Source: Photobacterium profundum | Lineage (GTDB): Bacteria; Pseudomonadota; Gammaproteobacteria; Enterobacterales; Vibrionaceae | Direction: 5' to 3' | Assembly: GCF_003026285.1 (NCBI RefSeq) | Contig: NZ_PYOD01000009.1 | Location: 1 to 64,000 of the forward strand | DNA length: 64,000 bases | Position numbers and translations under genes: made by a program | Part shown: positions 34,115-41,477 of the stretch, piece after piece | How positions within the stretch are numbered: the stretch's first letter is position 1 | Layout: each line of letters starts with the position of its first letter | Notes under the pieces: generated by a model | Told to the model about the DNA's origin: nothing | The model's database searches: none | The model's input: the letters and a program-made list of their open reading frames with translations, nothing else

Positions 34115-36328
34115 ATGGATAGAAAAAAAGTAGTACTGCTTATCACATTAATGACCCTTATAGGGCTTTGGTTTGCATTTGATCTAAGCCAATACTTCAC
34201 ACTTGAACAAGCCAAAGCTCAGCAATTAGCGCTGCAAGATACAATAGCCGAAAAGCCATTTTTATCGAGCCTCGTTTATTTTGCGGTTTACATTCTTGTC
34301 ACTGCCCTATCGTTACCGGGTGCTGCAATAATGACGCTACTTGGTGCCGCTCTGTTTGGTTTTTGGTGGAGCCTATTATTAATCTCTTTCGCGAGTACTA
34401 TCGGCGCAACGTTAGCCTTTTTATTCAGTCGTTTTATATTACGCGATTGGGTACAAGCTAAATTTGGTAACAGAATTGCCCCAATCAATGCCGGCATAGA
34501 AAAAGATGGGCCTTTTTATCTTTTCACACTGCGTTTAATTCCTGTGTTCCCATTCTTTTTGGTGAACCTGCTTATGGGGTTAACACCCATTAGTACACGC
34601 ATGTTCTATTTAGTCAGCCAGCTTGGCATGCTGGCAGGCACTGCGGTATACATTAATGCGGGTACACAGCTTGGTGAAATTGAATCACTAAGCGGCATTA
34701 TTTCAGCCCCTGTTTTAGTGTCTCTTGCACTTCTGGGCCTTTTTCCTTTAATAGCGAAATTCATTATGAATATCATTACTCAACGTCGTGTATACGCCAA
34801 TTGGAAACGCCCTGAAAAATTTGACCAAAATATGGTGGTGATTGGCGCTGGCGCAGGTGGTTTAGTGAGCTCTTATATTGCAGCCGCTGTAAAAGCAGAA
34901 GTTACGCTGATTGAACGCCATAAAATGGGGGGAGATTGCCTCAATACAGGGTGTGTGCCTTCTAAAGCCATTATTCGTGCAGCCCATACTATGGCAGAGA
35001 TTTCTCGAGCTCATGAGTTTGGTATTACTACCGATAAGCCTCAGGTTAACTTCGAAAAAGTGATGTCACGTATTCATAATGTGATCGATAAAATTGAACC
35101 ACACGACTCTGTAGAGCGTTACTCTTCATTGGGTGTTAACTGTATCTCGGGTGACGCTCAGATTCTATCACCGTGGGAAGTTGAGGTTAACGGTCAACGT
35201 ATTACAACGCGTAACATTGTGATCGCGACAGGTGCTCGTCCACTTGTTCCGGGTATTCCTGGCTTACAAGATGTTAATTATCTAACGTCTGATTCTATCT
35301 GGTCGTTAAAAGTACAACCGAAGAAGTTACTTGTATTAGGTGGTGGCCCTATTGGTTGCGAACTCGCCCAAAGCTTTAGCCGTTTAGGCAGTACCGTTAC
35401 CTTGGTTGAAATGGCAGAGCAACTGCTCATTCGTGAAGATACCGACGCATCTCTGCTCGTTAAAGAGAGCATGCACAAAGATGGGGTTGATATTAAACTC
35501 AACCACAAAGCCACACGCTTTGAATCTATTACAGCAGAAGACGGAACGCGTATTCAACGAGCATACCTCGAATACAACGGCAAAGAAGTTATCATTGAAT
35601 TTGATGCGGTTATGTTAGCGTTAGGTCGTGTAGCCAATGTGCAAGGATTTGGCCTTGAAGAACTTGGTATTACAACCACACAGCGTGGCACTGTTGACGT
35701 TAATGATTACCTACAGACTAAATACCCAAATATTTACGCTGTAGGCGATGTAGCAGGACCTTTCCAGCTAACGCATGCCGCAGCCCACCAAGCATGGTAT
35801 GCCGCAGTTAATGGTTTATTTGGACAGTTTAAGAAATTTAAAGCCGATTACTCTGTACTACCAGCCGCCACTTACACTGCACCTGAAGTCGCTCGGGTGG
35901 GTATTAATGAAAAAGAAGCTGAAAACCTCAATATTGAATTTGATGTAACACGCTATGGTATCGATGATCTTGACCGTGCCATTACTGATGGCGAAGATTA
36001 TGGTTTTGTAAAAGTGATTACCCCTAAAGGTAAAGATAAGATTTTAGGCGTTACGATTGTAGGCAATAATGCGGGTGAACTATTAGCTGAATTTACCCTA
36101 GCCATGCGCCACGGATTAGGTTTGAACAAAATACTCGGTACTATTCACCCTTACCCTACAATGAGTGAAGCCAATAAATATACTGCCGGCGTTTGGAAAC
36201 AAGCAAATGCGCCACAGGCGTTGCTCGCTTGGGTAAAAAAATACCATGCTTGGATGCGTAATGATAAAGCAGGCTCTATACATTCAAAAACAGACCTACA
36301 GACTAAGCTCGAAAAAGAACAGCGCTAA
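34115..36328 (+). CDS. VTT-domain membrane protein fused to a FAD-dependent disulfide oxidoreductase
   Basis: A 737-residue fusion. Residues about 45-225 are a VTT (DedA/TVP38-like) domain with several helices and the GAAIMTLLGAALFG and RLIPVFPFFLVN motifs. From residue 238 a class I pyridine-nucleotide disulfide oxidoreductase follows: FAD site VVIGAGAGGL, redox pair GGDCLNTGC (Cys275, Cys280), second dinucleotide site VLGGGPIGCELA, and C-terminal dimer domain with IHPYPTMSEANK. It resembles mercuric reductase and lipoamide dehydrogenase. The fusion places a thiol-redox enzyme on the membrane. It lies between ynjA and ynjB. Its substrate is unknown. Confidence 0.88.
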   Translation: MDRKKVVLLITLMTLIGLWFAFDLSQYFTLEQAKAQQLALQDTIAEKPFLSSLVYFAVYILVTALSLPGAAIMTLLGAALFGFWWSLLLISFASTIGATLAFLFSRFILRDWVQAKFGNRIAPINAGIEKDGPFYLFTLRLIPVFPFFLVNLLMGLTPISTRMFYLVSQLGMLAGTAVYINAGTQLGEIESLSGIISAPVLVSLALLGLFPLIAKFIMNIITQRRVYANWKRPEKFDQNMVVIGAGAGGLVSSYIAAAVKAEVTLIERHKMGGDCLNTGCVPSKAIIRAAHTMAEISRAHEFGITTDKPQVNFEKVMSRIHNVIDKIEPHDSVERYSSLGVNCISGDAQILSPWEVEVNGQRITTRNIVIATGARPLVPGIPGLQDVNYLTSDSIWSLKVQPKKLLVLGGGPIGCELAQSFSRLGSTVTLVEMAEQLLIREDTDASLLVKESMHKDGVDIKLNHKATRFESITAEDGTRIQRAYLEYNGKEVIIEFDAVMLALGRVANVQGFGLEELGITTTQRGTVDVNDYLQTKYPNIYAVGDVAGPFQLTHAAAHQAWYAAVNGLFGQFKKFKADYSVLPAATYTAPEVARVGINEKEAENLNIEFDVTRYGIDDLDRAITDGEDYGFVKVITPKGKDKILGVTIVGNNAGELLAEFTLAMRHGLGLNKILGTIHPYPTMSEANKYTAGVWKQANAPQALLAWVKKYHAWMRNDKAGSIHSKTDLQTKLEKEQR

Positions 36329-36350
36329 GCAAATAAGGATATTTAGGAAA

Positions 36351-37559
36351 ATGACAAAACTAACAACAGCTATAGGCTTAACGCTCGCATTAGCCTCAGG
36401 CTTTCTCACATCGAGTTTTGCACATGCCGAACAGCAGACAAGTACTTATTCATCGGAAATGGCTAAGAAGTGGCAGCAAATAGAAAGCAAAGCCGACGGA
36501 CAGACGGTATATTTTAATGCTTGGGGTGGAAGCCAAGAAATAAATGCATACCTACGCTGGGCAGCAAAACAACTAAAATCTCGTTACAATGTCACGCTAA
36601 AGCATGTCAAAGTTGCTGATATTGCTGAAACAACACAACGTTTAGTTGCTGAAAAAACAGCAGGTAAAAATAGTGATGGCAGCGTCGATATGGTATGGAT
36701 TAACGGTGAAAATTTCCGTTCAATGAAATCCGGAAACCTATTATATGGTCCTTTCGTCGACCAACTACCTAACTGGGAAAAGGTTGATCAACGGCTACCT
36801 GTTTTTGAAGACTTTACCGAACCTACTGATGGGCTTGAAGCGCCTTGGGGTGTTGGGCAGCTTGTTTTTATTCACGATAAGCAAACATTAAGTAATCCAC
36901 CACAAAGTTTTGCTGAACTATTAAGCCTTGCTAAAGCATTTCCCGGAAAGGTGAGCTACCCTCAACCACCAGAGTTTCATGGTAGTAGTTTCTTAAAAGC
37001 AGCTTTAATTGAATTAACTGACAACAAGCCAGCGCTCTATCAGCCGTTAGATATTCAGAAAGATAAAATGCTTTTTGATAGTGTTACTGCTCCTTTATGG
37101 CAATACCTTGACCAACTTCATCCTGTGGCATGGCAACAAGGTAAACGTTTCCCATCAGGTACGACTGAAACAATACAATTACTTGATGATAAACAGTTAT
37201 TGCTCGCACTCACATTCAACCCTAATGCCGCAAATGCCGCCATTGAACATGGAACACTCACAGAAACCGCTCAAGCTTATGCGTTCAAGCAAGGAGCATT
37301 GTCTAACATTCACTTCTTAGCAATACCTTGGAATTCATCAGCGAAAGAAGGGGCACAAGTTGCTATTAACTTTTTGTTAAGCCCTGAGGCCCAAACACGT
37401 AAAGCTGATACCAGCATATGGGGCGATCCATCAGTATTAAAAGAAGACTCACTTGAAAATGGAAGCCATGGGTTTTCACTATTTCAACCCATTGCCGAAC
37501 CTCACCCAAGTTGGTTAACAGCCATAGAGCAAGAATGGCAACGTCGTTACGGTCACTAA
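36351..37559 (+). CDS. ynjB: ABC transporter substrate-binding protein (YnjB-like)
   Basis: A 402-residue periplasmic protein with a signal peptide (LALASGFLTSSFAHA, cut before EQQTS) and a type II solute-binding fold: VYFNAWGGSQEINAYLRWAA near the start and VDMVWINGENFRSMKSGNLL, as in E. coli YnjB. It is expected to deliver a ligand to the YnjCD transporter; the ligand is unknown (thiamine or sulfur compounds have been suggested for relatives). I start at 36351, behind TAGGA. The gene follows the fusion gene by 22 nt. Confidence 0.85.
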   Translation: MTKLTTAIGLTLALASGFLTSSFAHAEQQTSTYSSEMAKKWQQIESKADGQTVYFNAWGGSQEINAYLRWAAKQLKSRYNVTLKHVKVADIAETTQRLVAEKTAGKNSDGSVDMVWINGENFRSMKSGNLLYGPFVDQLPNWEKVDQRLPVFEDFTEPTDGLEAPWGVGQLVFIHDKQTLSNPPQSFAELLSLAKAFPGKVSYPQPPEFHGSSFLKAALIELTDNKPALYQPLDIQKDKMLFDSVTAPLWQYLDQLHPVAWQQGKRFPSGTTETIQLLDDKQLLLALTFNPNAANAAIEHGTLTETAQAYAFKQGALSNIHFLAIPWNSSAKEGAQVAINFLLSPEAQTRKADTSIWGDPSVLKEDSLENGSHGFSLFQPIAEPHPSWLTAIEQEWQRRYGH

Positions 37560-37683
37560 TCAAACTGAGGTGCTGAACATAACGTTTGGCATCTCAAATT
37601 CACTATAATGAAAGGGTAATAAATCGGTTTATGCTGTCTTTTTCTCTTTATAACATTGTTGCTAGTAAGGCTTCGGAAAACAC

Positions 37684-39432
37684 ATGATTCGTTTGCTGTA
37701 CTTAGTAACAATACTCATTTGCGCTTTACCTTTACTACCCGGTGTATTGGGTATTGTGCTACCTGCTTTTTCTTGGTTACCCGCACTTGGTTTAAACACT
37801 CCAAATTTTTCTGCTTTTAATACTGCCTTTCAATGGTCGGGGCTTTCTCAGTCAATTTTCTTAACTTCATTTACAGGTATTGGTAGTACTGTACTCGCGC
37901 TAACGCTTTGCTTTTTTATTCTTAGGGCTAATTGGAATAGCCCTCGCTGGCAACGTATCGAACACTTAATTGCCCCTATGCTGGCATTGCCTCATGTTGC
38001 ATTTGCTATTGGCTTTGCTTTCACCTTTGCGCCTACAGGTTGGCTATTCAGGTTACTCGAAAGTATTGGCATAGATACAGCATCGGCTTTTACTCTTATT
38101 CAAGATCCTTACGGCATAGGGCTCTTACTTGCTCTTGCGATAAAAGAGACCCCTTTTTTACTCTTAATGAGTGTATCTGTTTTACACCAAATACGTGTTA
38201 ACCAATTACAAGCCGTCGCAGCTGGCTTAGGTTATAGCCACAATGAAAACTGGTTAAAAGTCGTGTTGCCTCAATGGCTTCCTAAAATGCGTATGCCTAT
38301 TTACGCAGTATTGGCGTATGGGCTATCAGTTGTCGATATTGCATTAATTCTTGGCCCCACACGCCCCCCAACACTCGCTGTTTTAGTTTGGCAGTGGTTT
38401 AACGAACCTGACTTGCTCTTAATTACCCGAGCAGCCGTCGGTGCGTTACTGCTTCTTGCTGTTTCTTTTTGTGTTTTAGCTCTTGCACGTGCTATTGAGT
38501 GGTTTGTATTTGATATAAAACGTGAATGGCAGATTTCTGGCGCTCAGGCTAGCACTCCCCTCACGACCAGAAGCAACAAAAAAAAGAGACACACAGGCAT
38601 CAGTGGACGACTGCATTGGCCATTCTTCCTTGTACCGATTGTGGTTATTCCCGTTTTACTGCTTTGGTCTTTTGCTCAACGCTGGCGTTTTCCTGATGTA
38701 CTACCAAGTCGGTACAGTGCACGCTTTTGGCTACAAGAAAGTAATACACTGATTGAACTCGCCACCAGCAGCGCAATGCTGGCTTGTATTAGTGCTTGTT
38801 TGGCTTTGATTTTAGCCATTGGTTGTCTTGAATACCGTCAAAAGTATCAGCGTGGACTGCCTACGTGGTTAATTGCTTTACCAATGGTTATTCCTCAGCT
38901 CTCTATTTTATTTGGTATGCAAATATCGACCTACTTCATTCCAGGTCAATACTATTGGTTTTGGGTAATATGGAGCCACGTGCTATTTGCTTTCCCATAT
39001 TTATATCTGTCTTTAGATGGCCCATGGCGCAGCTATGATATCCGGCTCGATCAATCAGCCCGTAGTTTAGGCATGAATGCATGGGCGACGTGGTGGAAAG
39101 TAAAACGCCCTCTCATGATGCCTGCTATTTGTTTAGCTATAGCTGTCGGCATGAGCGTAAGTCTTGCGCAATACCTGCCAACCCAAGTTTTAGGTGCTGG
39201 ACGTATTTCCACCTTAACCACTGAAGCTGTCGCTTTAGCCAGTGGACAAGATCGTCGCGTCAGTGCTGTTTACGGTTTACTTCAAGGGTTGTTACCTTTG
39301 ATTTTCTTCACTTTGGCACTGATTGCCAGTCGTTATTCGGGTAACTTTTCCCGTCGTACACAATCGATTCAACGACAAACACGGAGTACCAACACGGATG
39401 ACCTTATCTGTGGAAAACCTCACTATAAATAA
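37684..39432 (+). CDS. ynjC: ABC transporter permease, two fused permease domains (YnjC-like)
   Basis: A 582-residue protein with two binding-protein-dependent permease domains, each with about six helices. The conserved EAA-type loops are AAGLGYSHNENWLKVVLPQW (first half) and ARSLGMNAWATWWKVKRPLM (second half). A basic cytoplasmic linker (TTRSNKKKRHTG) joins them. E. coli YnjC is also a fused permease (about 511 residues). It follows ynjB by 124 nt and overlaps ynjD by 35 nt. Confidence 0.88.
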   Translation: MIRLLYLVTILICALPLLPGVLGIVLPAFSWLPALGLNTPNFSAFNTAFQWSGLSQSIFLTSFTGIGSTVLALTLCFFILRANWNSPRWQRIEHLIAPMLALPHVAFAIGFAFTFAPTGWLFRLLESIGIDTASAFTLIQDPYGIGLLLALAIKETPFLLLMSVSVLHQIRVNQLQAVAAGLGYSHNENWLKVVLPQWLPKMRMPIYAVLAYGLSVVDIALILGPTRPPTLAVLVWQWFNEPDLLLITRAAVGALLLLAVSFCVLALARAIEWFVFDIKREWQISGAQASTPLTTRSNKKKRHTGISGRLHWPFFLVPIVVIPVLLLWSFAQRWRFPDVLPSRYSARFWLQESNTLIELATSSAMLACISACLALILAIGCLEYRQKYQRGLPTWLIALPMVIPQLSILFGMQISTYFIPGQYYWFWVIWSHVLFAFPYLYLSLDGPWRSYDIRLDQSARSLGMNAWATWWKVKRPLMMPAICLAIAVGMSVSLAQYLPTQVLGAGRISTLTTEAVALASGQDRRVSAVYGLLQGLLPLIFFTLALIASRYSGNFSRRTQSIQRQTRSTNTDDLICGKPHYK

Positions 39433-40057
39433 CGCTAATATACCGCTTATTTCTTCTATCAACTTCAGCGTTAATAATGGTGAAGTGTTGACATTAATGG
39501 GACCAAGCGGCTGCGGTAAATCTAGCTTATTAAGTGCTATTGCTGGTCATTTAAGTCCCATATTCGCCTTAGAGGGTCAAATACGACTTAATAATACGAT
39601 CATGAATGATCTTGAGCCTGACCAACGCCAAATTGGGATCTTATTTCAAGATGATTTGCTCTTTCCTCACCTCAATGTGTGGGAAAATTTAGCATTTGGA
39701 CTCCCCCGTACGATCACTGGGGCAAACCGAAAGAATGAAGCAATTCAGACACTGACACACATAGGATTACACAATATCGCCTTTAACATGCCTAACGAAA
39801 TATCGGGAGGACAACGCGCAAGAATCAGTTTAATGCGAACATTATTAGCAAAGCCAAAAGCGGTTTTGTTAGATGAACCCTTTAGTAAACTCGATAAAGC
39901 CTTGCGCATTGAATTCAGGCTCTTTGTTTTTGAGCAAATAAAGAAACAGGATATTCCCGCATTAATGGTGACACATGACGATGACGATATTCCTGAAAAT
40001 GGACTGGTTTTGCGCTGGCCATGGAACAACAATGATCGAGGGTTAGTCAATGCTTGA
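39398..40057 (+). CDS. ynjD: ABC transporter ATP-binding protein (YnjD-like)
   Basis: A 219-residue ABC ATPase with Walker A GPSGCGKSS, Q-loop LFQDDLLFPHL, signature ISGGQRARISLMRTL, Walker B AVLLDEPFSKLD and the switch His in VTHDDDD. The start at 39398 (MTLSVENLTI) has GGAG at 39383 and lies within the end of ynjC; upstream in-frame codons are the ynjC overlap. It powers the YnjC channel and overlaps ynjF by 8 nt. Confidence 0.9.
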   Translation: MTLSVENLTINNANIPLISSINFSVNNGEVLTLMGPSGCGKSSLLSAIAGHLSPIFALEGQIRLNNTIMNDLEPDQRQIGILFQDDLLFPHLNVWENLAFGLPRTITGANRKNEAIQTLTHIGLHNIAFNMPNEISGGQRARISLMRTLLAKPKAVLLDEPFSKLDKALRIEFRLFVFEQIKKQDIPALMVTHDDDDIPENGLVLRWPWNNNDRGLVNA

Positions 40058-40661
40058 TCGCTATGCAGTTAAAGTTATTCGTTGGCCGCTAAAAACACTG
40101 GCAGCCCTACCCGATAAACTTGGAATTACGGCTAACCAAGTAACGTTAACTGGCTTTTTAATTGGCTTACTTGCCTTACCATCCCTTATGCTGCAAGAGT
40201 ATTATTGGGCGCTGACATTCATCGTTATTAATCGAATATTTGATGGTTTAGACGGCGCGATTGCACGTCGACAAGGCATTACAGATTGCGGTGGTTTTCT
40301 CGATATTACACTGGATTTTCTATTTTATTCGATGGTGCCATTTGGCTTTGTATTAGCTGACCCAAGTGCAAACGCCGTTGCTGGTGCATTCTTGATATTT
40401 TCGTTTATTGGTACTGGCTCAAGTTTTCTCTCTTTTGCCATAATGGCTGGAAAACGAAACATCGAAAGCCCTGTTTATAAGCAAAAATCCTTGTACTACA
40501 TCGGAGGGTTAACGGAAGGCACAGAAACCATTGCCTGCTTTGTACTGTTCTGCTTATTACCACAGTACTTTGCGATCATCGCATGGGTATACGGCACCTT
40601 ATGCTGGATCACAACGGCTACACGTATTTGGGCGGGTTATCAAACGCTGAAAACAGACTAA
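40050..40661 (+). CDS. ynjF: CDP-alcohol phosphatidyltransferase family protein (YnjF-like)
   Basis: A 203-residue inner-membrane protein with about six helices. The catalytic motif is present as DGLDGAIARRQGITDCGGFL, then DITLD, which gives D-x2-DG-x2-AR-x7-G-x3-D-x3-D, one residue shorter than the usual x8 spacing; I recall the same form in E. coli YnjF. The family transfers a phosphoalcohol from CDP-linked lipids; the acceptor here is unknown. It is the last gene of the ynj operon and overlaps ynjD. Confidence 0.88.
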   Translation: MLDRYAVKVIRWPLKTLAALPDKLGITANQVTLTGFLIGLLALPSLMLQEYYWALTFIVINRIFDGLDGAIARRQGITDCGGFLDITLDFLFYSMVPFGFVLADPSANAVAGAFLIFSFIGTGSSFLSFAIMAGKRNIESPVYKQKSLYYIGGLTEGTETIACFVLFCLLPQYFAIIAWVYGTLCWITTATRIWAGYQTLKTD

Positions 40662-40664
40662 AAC

Positions 40665-40704
40665 ATGGAGCTAGTAAATAATTTACTGGCTCCATCCCTC
40701 TTTT
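40665..40704. terminator. Terminator after ynjF, probably bidirectional
   Basis: A near-perfect 15-bp stem (40665-40679 with 40681-40695, one T-G pair), followed by CCCTCTTTT. It lies between convergent genes. Confidence 0.75.
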
Positions 40705-41047
40705 AATTTGCTAACCGCAATACCCATTTCCCACCATGACTTCTTTCACACGCTTCTTCACTGTCAAACTGTACCTGACCGCGCACATCCTTAAGTACAA
40801 CATTCACTTTGTTAAGGTGGGTCTTTATCAGATTACGTAAAAACACATCTTGTTCTTGCTGTTTCAACGCCAGTAACTGGGCATCAGTATTAAACACGCA
40901 CACCACTTTCAAACTCGCAGGGAAACGGTCGTAGTTGACTTCATGTGTTAACCACTGAAAGCCATCTACCGATATTAATGCGATATCACATACCTCGATT
41001 AATTCATTACGGATCGCATTATCGATTTTCTTGTCGGTTTTTCTCAT
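40703..41047 (-). CDS. Conserved hypothetical protein (114 residues), sometimes labelled Fis-family
   Basis: A soluble protein starting MRKTDKKIDNAIRNELIEVC with a central GFQWLTHEVNYDRFPASLKV and a basic C terminus (SHGGKWVLRLAN). I believe similar vibrio proteins carry a Fis-family label in databases, but no Fis helix-turn-helix is visible here, so I would not infer DNA binding. It is transcribed alone, convergent with the ynj operon. Confidence 0.7.
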   Translation of the reverse strand: MRKTDKKIDNAIRNELIEVCDIALISVDGFQWLTHEVNYDRFPASLKVVCVFNTDAQLLALKQQEQDVFLRNLIKTHLNKVNVVLKDVRGQVQFDSEEACERSHGGKWVLRLAN

Positions 41048-41477
41048 TATCCCTTCCTTTAAACCACCTAAACAAACGGCAGAAATAACTTAATCTCATA
41101 ATGTAACAGAATTACATGCTATATGGCTGCATATCACACACCAACGTATGCTTCTTATTGATATGCATACTTACGCACCTTTTATTTTCAATTGGTTATA
41201 AATTTAAATAGCATACTTAGTTAAATAATTAATAGTGATCATTATTCATGCCAATTTAATCGCACTAAAAACCATCACCATCACACTTTATAAACACTAA
41301 ATGGAAAATGTTAAATTATAACAAGTAATTAATGATAAAAATCTTCTTTTTCCTTAATGGAAAATGGTGTTTTCTCTATTCACCAGCTGAATGCGATTGA
41401 CCTTAAATATAATAAAAAACACCATAGCTATGCAGTAAAGCCGCATTTTATACCAATAATAAAAATGAGAACGTCAG
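41048..41477. other. Upstream region of the cytolysin gene
   Basis: A 430-nt AT-rich gap containing a candidate Fur box (41228-41246) and an 11-bp direct repeat AATGGAAAATG at 41300-41310 and 41356-41366. TTGACC at 41397 might be a -35 element, but no matching -10 is clear. Confidence 0.45.
41228..41246. promoter_or_regulatory. Candidate Fur box upstream of the cytolysin gene
   Basis: ATTAATAGTGATCATTATT matches 13 of 19 positions of the Fur consensus, the same score as the hut sites, and is nearly palindromic around TGATCA. It lies 232 nt before the cytolysin ATG, further than usual for direct repression. Confidence 0.35.
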
